Source: Bubalus kerabau
Lineage: Eukaryota > Chordata > Mammalia > Artiodactyla > Bovidae
Length of the DNA: 64,000 bases
Assembly: GCF_029407905.1 (NCBI RefSeq)
Contig: NC_073624.1
Span: 109,058,001-109,122,000 of the forward strand
Direction: 5' to 3'
This document shows, piece by piece, positions 12,043 to 22,964 of this stretch. Positions within the stretch are counted from its first letter, which is position 1. Each line of letters begins with the position of its first letter. Both the position numbers and the translations under genes were made by a program. The notes beneath the pieces are model-generated. The model ran no database searches and was not told the DNA's origin. It saw nothing but the letters and a program-made list of their open reading frames with translations.

Positions 12043-12158
12043 GGAGAAGGGAATGGCTACCCACTGCAGTATTCTTGCCTGGAGAATTCCATGGACAGAA
12101 GAGCAAGGTGGGCTATAGTCCATGGGGTTGCCAAGAGTCAGACGTGACTGAATGACTA
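12043..12158 (+). mobile_element. Bov-A monomer SINE
   Basis: A single Bov-A unit from GGAGAAGGGAATGGCTACCC to GTCAGACGTGACTGAATGAC. It has no tRNA-like head and no second monomer. The TSD is not clear. Confidence 0.9.
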
Positions 12159-12307
12159 ATACTCACATATACTACTTTTTATATAAGAGGGTACTGATAA
12201 CCTGAGAAAAGTTATTATTGTATCATTATTTTCACAAGCAGTGGCATATCTATAATTACAAATATATTGCCTTATTTTAGTTTTAAAATGATCTGTAACT
12301 CATCTCA

Positions 12308-13226
12308 TATTTTTTTTAATTTTATTTTATTTTTAAACTTTACAATATTGTATTAGTTTTGCCAAATATCAAAATGAATCCACCACAGGTATACCTGTGT
12401 TCCCCATCCTGAACCCTCCTCCCTCCTCCCTCCCCATACCCTCCCTCTGGGTCGTCCCAGTGCACCAGCCCCAAGCATCCAGTATCGTGCATCGAACCTG
12501 GACTGGCGACTCGTTTCATACATGATATTATACATGTTTCAATGTCATTCTCCCAAATCTCCCCACCCTCTCCCTCTCCCACAGAGTTCATAAGACTGAT
12601 CTATACATCAGTGTCTCTTTTGCTGTCTTGTACACAGGGTTATTGTTATCATCTTTCTAAATTCCATATATATGCGTTAGTATACTGTATTGGTGTTTTT
12701 CTTTCAGGCTTACTTCATTCTGTATAATAGGCTCCCATTTCATCCACCTCATTAGAACTGATTCTAATGTATTCTTTTTAATGGCTAAGTAATACTCCAT
12801 TGTGTATATGTACCACAGATTTCTTATCCATTTATCTGCTGATGGACATCTAGGTTGCTTCCATGTCCTGGCTATTATAAACAGTACTGTGATGAACATT
12901 GGGGTACATGTGTCTCTTTCCCTTCTGGTTTCCTCAGTGTGTATGCCCAGCAGTGGGATTGTTCTATTCCCAGTTTTTTAAGGAATCTCCACACTGTTCT
13001 CCATAGTGGCTGTACTAGTTTGCATTCCCACCAACAGTGTAAGAGGGTTCCCTTTTCTCCACACCCTCTCCAGCATTTATTGCTTGTAGACTTTTGGATC
13101 GCAGCCATTCTGACTGGCATGAAATGGTACCTGATAGTGGTTTTGATTTGCATTTCTCTGATAATGAGTGATGTTGAGCATCTTTTCATGTGTTTGTTAG
13201 CCATCTGTATGTCTTCTTTGGAAAAA
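12308..13226 (-). mobile_element. L1 3' end, 5'-truncated, ~0.92 kb
   Basis: The antisense poly-T/AATTTTATTTTA motif is followed by the ruminant L1 3' UTR and then the C-terminal part of ORF2, ending in TGTATGTCTTCTTTGGA. Compared with the copy at 22067-22934, ~20 bp (CTGGATCATAAGGCAGGT region) are missing near 12961. No clear TSD. Confidence 0.95.
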
Positions 13227-13234
13227 GAAGTCAT
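12657..13234 (-). pseudogene. L1 ORF2 C-terminal remnant, frameshifted
   Basis: Minus-strand frames 12875-13234 and 12657-12899 together cover the ORF2 C-terminus. The first holds the Cys/His motif CWRGCGEKGTLLHCWWEC, spaced C-x3-C-x7-H-x4-C as in L1 ORF2p. The second holds WYIYTMEYYLAIKKN and the end HIYGI. A ~20-bp deletion near 12961 shifts the frame between them, after KKLGIE. The endonuclease and RT domains are absent, so it cannot encode a working protein. Confidence 0.9.
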
Positions 13235-13836
13235 ACAATTTTATAGATAATATAGTTTAAATTTTAAGTTAGATTTTTTTCGATCAAATAAAGAGTAAGT
13301 AACAGAGTTGAAATTAAAGCACAAACACTGATTACTCATGTCTTGGAATAAGTTTTATTCTTGTTGTATGAGTTATTCAGTTTATACTGATTGACATATA
13401 TGCTTTTGTATATTTCTTCCTTTTGAGTACGCTTGGAATTTGAACATCACTAGATTATTAATCTTACAAGTGCATTCTATTTCAACAGAACTGTGTTTAC
13501 TTCCAGATATATATTACCATGGATATAATTTTTTCAAAAAACTGAACCTAGCCTTCAAAATTTTAAAGTCCAATAATAAAAACAAATAGAAATAAACAAT
13601 CAGTGGTAAAGCAGTAGGTTAAGTACTTTCTTAGTAGTATAAAAAATAAAAATCTATTAAGAAGTAGGGCACTGCTCATTCTGCCTTGCTTTGAAACAGT
13701 ATGGTAGAAGAGATTATACTGAAGCTCTGGGATACAGTAGAGCTAATTAATTACTAATTTGGTTTAATAGTAAGCCAAATGTTCCTATCCTTTGAGTTAA
13801 TCAACTATAAGATTACTCAGTCAATAAATATGCTTT
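13227..13836. other. unassigned DNA
   Basis: AT-rich interval between an L1 and a SINE. No repeat or gene recognised. Confidence 0.5.
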
Positions 13837-13845
13837 AGGAAGTGC

Positions 13846-13991
13846 AGCCCAGAGAAGGAAATGGCAACCCACTCCAGGATTCTTGCCTGGAGAATCCCGT
13901 GGACAGAGGAGCCTGGCGGGCTGCTGTCCATGGGGTGGCACAGAGTCGGACATGACTGAAGCGACTTAGCAGCAGCAGCAGCAGCAGCAGC
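13846..13991 (+). mobile_element. Bov-A monomer SINE with (AGC)n tail and TSD
   Basis: One Bov-A unit from AGAGAAGGAAATGGCAACCC to GACTGAAGCGACTTAGCAG, with a (CAG)n tail of about eight units. The TSD AGGAAGTGC lies at 13837-13845 and 13992-14000. Confidence 0.95.
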
Positions 13992-14428
13992 AGGAAGTGC
14001 TGAGAAATTATAACACTGGCTCTATCAATAGGCTGTTGGTCTATCACTTGGTTGCTGCCCTCAAAGAGCTCACGGTGAAGCCAAAGAACAGGGAGGCCAC
14101 AGTTCAAAGGGATCTTTATTCCATAAAGGAAAGGACTTTTATGCTGCATCCATGAGTGTATTCCAAGCTTTTGTAAAGCCTGGTTCCTGATAAGCAGTCA
14201 CATAATTATTGAGTTCAGTTCAGTTCAGTCACTCAGTACTGTCCGACTCCTTGCAATCTCATGAACCACAGCATGCCAGGCCTCCCTGTCCATCACCAAC
14301 ACCCGGAGTCCACCCAAACCCATGTCCATCAACTCGGTGATGCCATCCAACCATCTCATCCTCTGTAATCCCCTTCTGCTACTCTCAATCTTTCCCAGCA
14401 TCAGGGTCTTTTCACATGAGTCAGCTCT

Positions 14429-15206
14429 TCACATCAGGTGGTCAAAGCATTGGAGTTTCAGCTTCAACATCAGTCCTTCCAATGAACACCCAGGACTGAT
14501 CTCCTTTAGGATGGACTGGATGGATCTCCTTGCAGTCCAAGGGACTCTCAAGACTCTTCTCCAACACCACAGTTCAAAAGCATCAATTTTTTGGAGCTCA
14601 GCTTTCTTTATAGTCCAACTCTCACATCCATATATGACCACTGGAAAAACCACAGCCTTGACTAGATGGAACTTTGTTGGCAAAGTAATGTCTCTGCTTT
14701 TTAATATGCCGTCTAGGTTGGTCATAACCTTCCTTCCAAGGAGTAAGCATCTTTTAATTTCATGTCTGCAGTCACCATCTGCAGTGATTTTGAAGCCCAA
14801 AAAATAAAGTCTGACACTGTTTCCACTGTTTCCCCATCTCTTTGCCATGAAGTGATGGGACCAGATCCCATGATCTTAGTTTTCTGAATGTTAAGCTTTA
14901 AGCCAACTTTTTCACTCTCCTCTTTGACCTTCATCAAGAGGCTTTTTAGTTCCTCTTCACTTTCTGCCATAAGGGTGGTGTCATCTGCATATTTGAGGTT
15001 ATTGATATTTCTCCTGGCAATTTTGATTCCAGCTTGTGTTTTTCCAGCCCAGCGTTTCTCATGATGCAGTCTGCATATAAGTTAAATAAGCAGGGTGGCA
15101 ATATACAGCCTTGACGTACTCCTTTTCCTATTTGTTTCCTATTTGGAACTCCTTTTCCTATTTGTTTTTCCATGTCCAGTTCTAACTGTTGCTTCCTGAC
15201 CTGCAT
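14429..15206 (-). pseudogene. BovB RT palm and C-terminal remnant, broken into three frames
   Basis: Three overlapping minus frames (14946-15206, 14722-14970, 14429-14848) carry IGKGVRQGCILPPCLFNLYA (RT motif B), EEELKSLLMKVKEESEKVGL, and YGCESWTIKKAE with AFELWCWRRVLRVPW. The YADD motif reads out of frame (QMTPPLW), showing a frameshift at the active site. Clearly dead. Confidence 0.92.
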
Positions 15207-15254
15207 ACAGGTTTCTCAAGAGGCAGGTCAGGTGGTCTGGTATTCCCATCTCTT

Positions 15255-16202
15255 TTAGAAGTTTCCACAGTTTATTGTGATCCACACACTCAAAGGCTTT
15301 GGCATAGTCAATAAAGCAGAAATAAATGTTTTTCTGGAACTATCTTGTTTTTTTTTGATGATCCAGTGGATGTTAGCAATTTGATCTCTGTTTCCTCTGC
15401 CTTTTCTAAAACCAGCTTGAACATCTGGAAGTTCACAGTTCAGGTATTGCTGAAGCCTTGCTTGGAGAATTTTAAACATTATTTTACTAGTGTGTGAGAT
15501 GAGTGCAATTGTGTGGTAGTTTGAGCATTCTTTGGCATTGCCTTTCCTTGGGATTGGAATGAAAACTGACCCTTTCCAGTCCTGTGGCCACTGCTGAGTT
15601 TTCCAAATTTGCTGGCATATTGAGTGCAGCACTTTCACAGCATCATCTTTCAGGATTTGAAATAGCTCAACTGGAATTCCATCACCTCCACTAGCTTTGT
15701 TCGTAGTGATGCTTTCTAAGGCCCACTTGACTTCACATTCCAGGATGTCTGGCTTTACGTGAGTGATCACGCCATCATGATTATCTTGGTCATGAAGATC
15801 TTTTTTGTATAGTTCTTCTATGTATTCTTGCCAGCTCTTCTTAATATCTTCTGCTTCTGTTAGGTCCATACCATTTCTCTCCTTTATCAAGCCCATCTTT
15901 GCATGAAATAGTCCCTTGGTATCTCTAATATTCTTGAAGGGATCTCTAGTCTTTCCCATTCTGTTGTTTTCCTCTGTTTCTTTGCATTGATCACTGAGGA
16001 AGGCTTTCTTATTTCTCCTTCCTATCCTTTGGAACTCTGCGTTCAAATGGGTATATCTTTCCTTTTCTCCTTTTCTTTTCACTTCCCTTCTTTTCACAGC
16101 TATTTGTAAGGCCTCCTCAGACAGCCATTTTGGTTCTTTGCATTTCTTTTTATTGGGGATGGTCTTTATTCCTGTCTCCTGTACAATGTCACGAACCTCC
16201 AT
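15255..16202 (-). pseudogene. BovB reverse transcriptase, N-terminal half remnant
   Basis: A 315-codon minus frame. It begins in the linker after the lost endonuclease (EVRDIVQETG, EPKWLSEEALQIA) and runs into the RT fingers and palm. Visible motifs are ASGGDGIPVELFQIL, CSNYHTIALISHTSKI (usual R replaced by H) and DVQAGFRKGRGNRDQIANI. The frame leaves the family sequence near FISALLTMPKPLSV, where a shift destroys the segment carrying RT motif A (FxDYxKAFD in intact copies). Not functional. Confidence 0.93.
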
Positions 16203-16309
16203 CCATAGTTCATCAGGTACTGTATCAGATCTAGTTCCTTAAATCTATTTCTCACTTCCACTGTATAGTCGTAAGGTTTATTTTATTGCCATAAGGTTTA
16301 TTTATTGAG

Positions 16310-16940
16310 TAAAGGACTAAATGATTGAGTATGTGTGAAGGAAAATGTGGACTTTGATATTGGGTTCAAACCATTGCATCCTCCAACTACTAACTTTGAC
16401 TTAAGGGATTTGGAGTATATGTATCTAACTTATGTAGTAGCTCTGATGATTAAAAATAATGTATGTGAATTAATAGATTTTTTGAGTTGTTTATAAGCAT
16501 ATATAAAAATTGTTCAGCAGTATCATGAGAAAATTGTAAACAAACCCCAATAAATTGTAGAGAGGGTAGTATTGACTGAGTTGAGGAGAGAATGGATGAA
16601 CTGAACTTGAGCTTCATGGATAGAATTTCTTTATGATTCTGGTTTCTGAATTTCCTGCCTCTCCTTCAAGCAGATTGTTTGACTTTCTTATAAAGCTTAG
16701 ATAGTAAGACTTACCTTATAAGGATTAAAGGCCTGGAGACTGACTAAAACAGAGCCTTCTTAAATGGTATTTAGCTAGTGATTATTGTAAAGTTAAACAG
16801 TCAAGGTAAGTTTTACAGAGGAGAAAGAAAGGTAAACCAAACAAAAAGCAAACCAAACCAACAGCAACACACCTAGAAAAGTAACAAATTGAAAATGGAG
16901 GCACATGATAAATTTAGCTATTTGTATGGAAAAAAATGTT
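16310..16940. other. mostly unassigned DNA, possible MIR at 16360-16480
   Basis: TTGGGTTCAAACCATTGCATCCTCCAACTACTAACTTTGACTTAAGGG and GATTAAAAATAATGTATGTGAA resemble sense MIR segments. The rest is unassigned. No coding sequence seen. Confidence 0.4.
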
Positions 16941-17148
16941 TGAGCTTCCCTGGTGGCTCAGACAATGAAGAACCTGCTTGCAGTGCAGGAGACCTAGGTT
17001 CCGTCTCTGGGTTGGGAAGATCCCCTGGAGAAGGAAATGGCAACTCACTCCAGTATTCTGGCCTAAAGAATTCCATGGACAGAGGAGCCTGGCAGGCTAC
17101 AGGCTATGGGGTTGCAAAGAGTTGGACATGACTGAGCGCCTTTCACTT
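16941..17148 (+). mobile_element. Bov-tA SINE
   Basis: The tRNA-Glu-like head (GAGCTTCCCTGGTGGCTCAG, then GGTTCCGTCTCTGGG) is followed by a Bov-A unit ending GTTGGACATGACTGAGCGCC. Moderately diverged. TSD not resolved. Confidence 0.93.
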
Positions 17149-17269
17149 TACTTCAAATATTTATGCTGCTTTAAAATTTATAGATGCTAAGAATAGGCAG
17201 AAATTTTACATGGTGGGACAACTACAGCTATTCTGCAGCCATAGCTAACTTTGCTTGAAAGAAAGAACT

Positions 17270-17501
17270 GCTACTGCTGCTGCTAAGTCGCTTCAGTCGT
17301 GGCCAACTCTGTGCGACCCCATAGATGGCAGCCCACCAGGCTCCCCCATCCCTGGGATTCTCCAGACAAGAATACTGGAGTGGGTTGTCATTTCATTTTC
17401 CAATGCATGAATGTGAAAAGTCAAAATGAAGTTGCTCAGTCGTGTCCGACTCTTAGCGACCTCATGGACTGCAGCCCACCAGGCTCCTCTGTCCATGGGA
17501 T
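17270..17501 (-). mobile_element. Bov-A2 SINE, 5'-truncated, with 12-bp TSD
   Basis: Antisense (TGC)n-CTAAGTCGCTTCAGTCG at the left, then both monomers, ending abruptly at GTCCATGGGA inside the left monomer. The TSD AAAGAAAGAACT (12 of 12) lies at 17258-17269 and 17502-17513. Confidence 0.96.
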
Positions 17502-17513
17502 AAAGAAAGAACT

Positions 17514-17994
17514 AAAATGTATTAATTACTTCATGATCAGTACTTTTAATGTGTAACTTATTAACCTGTTTAAAAGTTAAAGATATTATATATTTCTATT
17601 ATTATGTATCTTTTGTGGATTAGGAAAGTGAGAGGTTAAATAATTCAAAACAAGGTCATACATCTATTGAATGGATTTCCAGAAAGTATTTATCTACCAA
17701 CCTGGTATTTCTCCAAGTAAGGTCACAGCTATACTTGCATTAGTTCCTATGGTGTTTTTAAAAATGCATATTTCTGAGCTCATCCCAGATAGACTAAAGA
17801 AGCTTGAGATGGATGAGGAATCTGTATTTTTAACAATCAATCCAGGAGAATTATATATATATTATGTATATATATACACATACACACACATATAAAAATA
17901 CGTTTGATACATGTAAATATATATATATAATTTGAAAACTACTCCATTTATCTGTAAGAATTCAGATAGTAACCTAGTTTGTTTACATGATGTT
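17514..17994. other. unassigned DNA with TA/CA-rich microsatellite
   Basis: Includes an impure TATA/CACA tract at about 17850-17925. A 74-codon plus frame (17671-17895) runs into the microsatellite and has no recognisable domain. Confidence 0.5.
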
Positions 17995-18175
17995 ATGTAT
18001 GTTAACTAGGTTGGCTTCAGTTTCCTCAACTACAAAGCAGAGATTTCAATTGAAGTATCTGCTTCAATCAGTTACTTTGAGGATTAAAAACATAAGCACG
18101 TAAGAGCCCTCAGAACAGAGTCCAGCAGGTTTTAGAATTCAATAATTTTAGCTACCATTATTATTTGTCATTTCC
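17995..18175 (+). repeat. MIR SINE relic
   Basis: GGCTTCAGTTTCCTCAACTACAAAG, TTTGAGGATTAAAAACATAAGCACGTAAGAGCCCTCAGAACAGAG and TTTTAGCTACCATTATTATT track the 3' half of sense MIR. Confidence 0.75.
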
Positions 18176-18239
18176 TTCAAGATTTCTTTGAGCTAGAATG
18201 GGCTTCAGAGACCAATTTACTCATTTTAATCATTACTCT

Positions 18240-18470
18240 TTTCACATTCATTTTCTAAGACTGAAGAGTCCTAATCTTCTGGTTTTTCATGGAGGCATTC
18301 CATCATCTTGGCCATTTAAATTACATCTTCCTGAGTGGCTTCTATCTACATTATATCTTTCATTTCACTAGCAATCACAGGACAGAATATTGCAGATGGG
18401 GCCTTGCAATAATTTCACAGTAGGATAAGCTTATGTTTCTGTTAGTTCCCTACTCTTCCTAATGCTTCCC
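18240..18470 (+). repeat. possible CR1/L3 LINE relic
   Basis: The order AGACTGAAGAGTCCTAATCTTC, CATCATCTTGGCC, ATCACAGGACAGAATATTGCAGATGGGGCC and TTTCTGTTAGTTCCCT resembles the old mammalian L3/CR1 3' region (cagaactgaacacaatactccagatgtggtc). Highly diverged and tentative. Confidence 0.5.
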
Positions 18471-18503
18471 AACCTTTTTAGTCTTTTTGTGCACATTAAA
18501 GCC

Positions 18504-18534
18504 GGGGAGGGGGGGTGGTGTTGGTGCGGGGGGG
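18504..18534 (+). repeat. G-rich tract, possible G-quadruplex
   Basis: Runs of 4, 7 and 7 G are separated by A and by TGGTGTTGGTGC. The runs could form a four-stack G-quadruplex with one long loop. It is the only such run in an AT-rich neighbourhood. Confidence 0.6.
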
Positions 18535-19068
18535 AGCTAAATCATTCAGTTTCCTTTTCCTAGATTGGAACTAAGAGCTCAGAACCTATCATCTAAAAAA
18601 ATAGTGCTTACATTTGTTTTCTCTAAATGCATTATCCTAATTAAAATAATAACACTTTATATTCTTAGTGCTTTATGATTCAGAAATCCCATTTGATCAG
18701 AAGCCATAAAGGTACCATCTCATTATGTATTTTTACTGTTATATAGCATTTCTTAAGCACAATAGCCACCCACACAGACATAAAGCCAAACCTAATAAAT
18801 TTTACTCCTTATTCCAAGTCTTACTCTACAACTAATATGAGGTAGGATTTAGAAGTGGCTTCTCTAGTATGTATAACTTTTTATATATAAAAAAAGAATC
18901 TTGGCAGTGTTTTTGAAATGTTAAGAATCAAATGTATGTATCACCAACTACTAGTTTGGATTAAACCAAAATCTCCCAATAAACAGTAACATTTAAAAAA
19001 TTGTGCTCAACTAAGTCTTGGTAGAGCCATTGAGATGCCCCTGGACAGCTTAGCCCATAGGGTTGGGT
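18535..19068. other. unassigned DNA
   Basis: No gene. AACACTTTATATTCTTAGTGCTTTATGATTCAGAAATCCCATTTGATC (18650-18697) faintly recalls an old SINE/LINE segment, but no family can be named. Confidence 0.45.
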
Positions 19069-19080
19069 AGAGCAATGAAC

Positions 19081-19350
19081 CGGAGAAGGCAATGGCACCC
19101 CACTCCAGTACTCTTGCCTGCAAAATCCCATGGATGGAGGAGCTTGGTGGGCTACAGTCCATGGGGTCACTAAGAGTCGGACATGACTGAGCGACTTCAC
19201 TATCACTTTTCACTTTCATGCACTGGAGAAGGAAATGGCAGCCCACTCCAGTGTTCTTGACTTGAGAATCCCAGGGATGGGGGAGCCTGGTAAGCTGCCA
19301 TCTATGGGGTTGCACAGAGTCGGACACGACTGAAGTGACTTAGCAGCAGC
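19081..19350 (+). mobile_element. Bov-A2 dimeric SINE with 12-bp TSD
   Basis: Complete dimer with linker and AGCAGCAGC end. The perfect TSD AGAGCAATGAAC lies at 19069-19080 and 19351-19362. Confidence 0.97.
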
Positions 19351-19498
19351 AGAGCAATGAACTCTGAGCACCCAAGCCCTCCAGCCCCTTTATCAAAACA
19401 ACCCAATTTCAATTGTTTTTATCTGGCTTATAATTTCACTTGGGAAAAAAAAAGATACCATGGTTAAAACTGGATTGAAAACTTCTATAGTATGTAAT

Positions 19499-20048
19499 TG
19501 GATAAGGAAATGGCAACCCATGCCAGTAGTCTTGCCTAGAGAATCCTGTCGGAGAAGGCAATGGCACCCCACTCCAGTACTCTTGCTTGGAAAATCCCAT
19601 GGACGGAGGAGCCTGGTAGGCTGCAGTCCATGGGGTCGCTAAGAGTCAGAAACGACAGAGTGACTTCACTTTCACCTTTCACTTTCATGCATTGGAGAAG
19701 GAAATGGCAACCCACTCCAGTGTTCTTGCCTGGAGAATCCCAGGGATGGCGGAGCCTGGCAGGCTGCCGTCTATGGGGTCGCACAGAGTCGGACACGACT
19801 GAAGTGACTTAGCAGCAGCAGAGAATCCTGTGGACAGAGGAGCCTGGTGGGCTGCTGTCCATAGAGCACAGAGTCAGACACGACTGAAGTAACTTAGCAT
19901 GCATGCATGCACTGGAGAAGGAAATGTCAACCCACTCTAGTATTTTTGCCTGGAGAATCCCAGGGACAGGGGAGCCTGGTGGGCTCCTGTCTATGGGGTT
20001 GCACAGAGTTGGACATGACTGAAGCAACTTAGCAACAGCAGCAGCAAC
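19499..20048 (+). mobile_element. Bov-A2 SINE (outer, split by another SINE)
   Basis: Left part 19499-19549 (GGCAACCCATGCCAGTAGTC) and right part 19832-20048 rejoin into one dimer once 19550-19831 is removed. Its monomers are joined by an AGCATGCATGCATGCACTGG linker, unlike the usual CTTCACTTTCAC linker. An imperfect TSD (ATAGTATGTAAT / ATAATGTATAAT) may lie at 19487-19498 and 20049-20060. Confidence 0.9.
19550..19819 (+). mobile_element. Bov-A2 SINE inserted in another Bov-A2
   Basis: A near-consensus dimer (GGAGAAGGCAATGGCACCCC to GAAGTGACTTAGCAGCAGC) sits inside the first monomer of an older Bov-A2. The TSD AGAGAATCCTGT (12 of 12), made from SINE sequence, lies at 19538-19549 and 19820-19831. 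Confidence 0.97.
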
Positions 20049-20241
20049 ATAATGTATAATAGGTTTTTTAAAAATCTCCATCTTCATAAATTAACAAAAT
20101 GAACAAAAATTTTAATAAATCTAACTGACAACACTAAAATCTCAGGGGCTTAAAACCATGAGATATATTCATCAGAGGGCTATGTTCCATTTTGCCCATG
20201 TTTAGAGATCTTCCTGTAACAACTATGTCTAACAGAGAAAG

Positions 20242-20432
20242 TGTTAGTCACTCAGTCATGTCTGACTCTTGAAACCCCATGAACTGTAGCCCACCAGGTT
20301 CCTCTGTCCATGGAATTCTCCAGAGAAGAATACTGGAGTGGGTAGCCATTCCCTTCTCCAAGGGACTTCCTGACCCAGTCTCCTGCATGGTGCATGGATT
20401 CTTTACCATCTGAGCCATCAATGATAGGAGAA
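20242..20432 (-). mobile_element. Bov-tA SINE with 14-bp TSD
   Basis: Antisense Bov-A body, then the tRNA-like part TCTCCTGCATGGTGCATGGATTCTTTACCATCTGAGCC, broken off before the GGGAAGCCC head. The perfect TSD TCTAACAGAGAAAG lies at 20228-20241 and 20433-20446. Confidence 0.95.
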
Positions 20433-20446
20433 TCTAACAGAGAAAG

Positions 20447-22056
20447 ATAACATGGCAAATGAGTCACTACCATCTAGGGGTGACATTGCTGAGTGTATCT
20501 GTGGGCTTTTAATAAGCCAAGCAAATAACATAGTCATGCCTAACTTCAAAAGATGTGAAAGTGGGCTCCTACTCTGTACCAGGATGAACGAAAACGGGAG
20601 GTATCAGCAAACATATAATGACCGCCACAAGAGCCAACTTTCAGAAAGTATGCTGAATAAAATGGAAAATATAAATGTCTACACAATTCCTAGCCTCATA
20701 TATCTTAGAGAAGCAATTGCATTCAAACAGGATTTTTAGTTAAATCATGTGCATTTCACTCTAACATGGACATATATAAGCAGCAAAGTTATCAACTAGA
20801 GACAAGATTTTTTTTTTTAAATAAGTGCTTCATTAGCTTTAAAAACCATGCTCTTAGGTTAACAGTTTGTGTCTTAAGCAAGAAAATAATTGTCATTTTT
20901 TTCATATACTGTCTAGAAGCCTATTATTAGTCATTTATCATTTCCACAGATCTGAACCAAATGAACATGTTTTGTGATATCCAAGAAAAATTTTAAGAAT
21001 CATTCATTGATTGAAACTTCTTCTTCCAACATTCTTCTAATTACCAGTCTTGAGGCAACAAATGATATAATTGAGGATGATGGATTTTTCTTACAAACAA
21101 ATATTTCATATGAACTTACTACAAAATTTTAAGAAAGGGAAGTTTGATCTCAGACAGTGGAGGAAGGGTACTTCTGCTGGTAAGTTTCAGCAGAATTTAA
21201 AGATTCAACTCTTTTTAGACTTGTCTGTCTTCTCAGTTTTGCACATCCCAATCTTCGGGCTCCTTCCATGGCAGTGCCTAAATTTTAACATAAAAATCAT
21301 AGCAAAGGTGAGCATTTTTGAGTTATGTTTTAATTCCACAATGAGCCTAATTTAGTGGTGTGTCAGACTTTGAGTCTTACCTGCCTAACAGTGACAAACT
21401 AAAAAAAGATACTTCTTTAAGGCCACAGTGGAAAGTCACTCTTGTTCTCCAATCTCTTGAGGTGAAATTCTGAGCTTATCTTTATCCTTTTCAAGGTCTT
21501 CACAATTGTCAGAAACAGCCAACAGATACTTGATACCTCAAAGCTTTTCCCTATATTGGCATTTAATCTCAAATAACTAAAAGTAATAATATGGGGTAAT
21601 ACAGATAATCTCGATGCATCTGCAAGCCATAGGTAATAACATTGCATTTTCCATTAGGAAGAAAAGCTCTTTTGTGATCAAGCTCCAAGAGGAGAGAAAC
21701 CCAAACCCCAAACCCCATGTTGAAAATCTCTTGTGGAACTATTCCTGGTACTAGGTCTTTATTAGTAAAGGCGTAATTAGCAAAACAGCCCATCCTAAGT
21801 AGCTCAACAGAATGAATTAATTACAAAGAGAGAGACATTCTGGAAAGCTGAAGGATGGTGAGGCAACCAAAAATAATTAACAGCAAGAGACCACAATCTC
21901 TTTGGATTTGGAGAAGCCAGAGCGGGCAATGGTGTGAACAGAGTCAGGACCAGCTAGTGGAAATTGGAATTATGGTGGAGACTGCTTGAGGAAGATTGGA
22001 AAAAAGAGGAGAAGCAGGAAGTACTGGTTATTTTCCTTCCTCAGATCCTCGAAACT
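20447..22056. other. unassigned DNA, longest run without a recognised repeat in the first half
   Basis: The open frames 20452-20739 (+, 95 codons), 21071-21355 (+, 94) and 21569-21793 (-, 74) have no family I recognise. No splice-bounded exon can be argued. Probably single-copy non-coding DNA. Confidence 0.5.
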
Positions 22057-22066
22057 CCTTGTTGTG

Positions 22067-22934
22067 GTTTTTTTTTTTGTTTTTTTTTTTTGTACTTTTT
22101 TTTTTTAATTTTATTTTATTTTTAAACTTTACATAACTGTATTAGTTTTGCCAAATATCAAAAGGAATCCGCCACAGGTATACATGTGTTCCCCATCCTG
22201 AACCCTCCTCCCTCCTACCTCCCCATTCCATCCCTCTGGGTCGTCCCAGTGCACCAGCCCCAAGCATCCAGTATCGTGCATCGAACCTGGACTGGCAACT
22301 CATTTCATACATGATATTTTACATGTTTCAATGCCATTCTCCCAAATCTCCCCACCCTCTCCCTCTCCCACAGATTCCATAAGACTGTTCTATACATCAG
22401 TGTCTCTTTTGCTGTCTCGTACACAGGGTTATTGTTACCATCTTTCTAAATTCCATATATATGCGTTAGTATACTGTATTGGTGTTTTTCTTTCTGGCTT
22501 ACTTCACTCTGTATAATAGGCTCCATTTTCATCCACCTCATTAGAACTGATTCAAATGTATTCTTTTTAATGGCTGAATAATACTCCATTGTGTATATGT
22601 ACCACAGCTTTCTTATCCATTCATCTGCTGATGGACATCTAGGTTGCTTCCATGTCCTGGCTATTATAAACAGTGCTGCGATGAACATTGGGGTACTCGT
22701 GTCTCTTTCCCTTCTGGTTTCCTCAGTGTGTATGCCCAGCAGTGGGATTGCTGGATCATAAGGCAGGTCTATTTCCAGTTTTTTAAGGAATCTCCACACT
22801 GTTCTCCATAGTGGCTGTACTAGTTTGCATTCCCACCAACAGTGTAAGAGGGTTCCCTTTTCTCCACACCCTCTCCAGCATTTATTACTTGTAGACTTTT
22901 GGATCACAGCCATTCTGACTGGTGTGAAATGGTA
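22067..22934 (-). mobile_element. L1 3' end, 5'-truncated, with 10-bp TSD
   Basis: Long poly-T and AATTTTATTTTATTTTTAAA at the left, then the 3' UTR and ORF2 C-terminus, ending at GTGTGAAATGGTA. The TSD CCTTGTTGTG lies at 22057-22066 and 22935-22944. Less degraded than the 12308 copy. Confidence 0.97.
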
Positions 22935-22964
22935 CCTTGTTGTGTTTATATTGGCCAAACCCAC
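22446..22964 (-). pseudogene. L1 ORF2 C-terminal fragment, still open (~170 codons)
   Basis: An uninterrupted minus frame covers the last ~165 residues of ORF2p. It includes the Cys/His motif CWRGCGEKGTLLHCWWEC (C-x3-C-x7-H-x4-C), LPYDPAIPLLGIHTEE and WYIYTMEYYSAIKKN, and ends at HIYGI. The endonuclease and RT domains were never inserted because of 5' truncation, so it is a fragment and not a working gene. The absence of stops suggests a relatively young insertion. Confidence 0.93.

Larger units (their letters stand above)
14214..16301 (-). mobile_element. BovB LINE, longest copy here (~2.1 kb, 5'-truncated)
   Basis: The antisense 3' tail (TTCAGTTCAGTTCAGTCACTC) lies at the left. The element then reads through the RT region to a post-endonuclease segment near 16200. 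Full-length BovB is ~3.2 kb, so the 5' third, including the endonuclease, is gone. A modest 8-bp TSD TTATTGAG may flank it (14206-14213 and 16302-16309). A ~20-bp local duplication (CTCCTTTTCCTATTTGTTT) lies at 15119-15168. Confidence 0.95.

Noticed and set aside
15255..16202. 315-codon open frame as a host gene
   Set aside because: It encodes BovB post-endonuclease and RT sequence, is 5'-truncated and frameshifted before motif A.
19499..20048. Regularly repeated units that could suggest a CRISPR-like or tandem array
   Set aside because: The units are Bov-A monomers from nested SINE insertions with TSDs. There are no short identical repeats with unique spacers, and the genome is a mammalian one.
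20452..20739. 95-codon plus frame as a possible exon or small gene
   Set aside because: It starts inside the TSD region of a SINE, shows no known domain, and has no supporting splice or promoter evidence.
22446..22964. 172-codon open frame as a novel protein
   Set aside because: It is the C-terminus of L1 ORF2 in a 5'-truncated L1 with a TSD.
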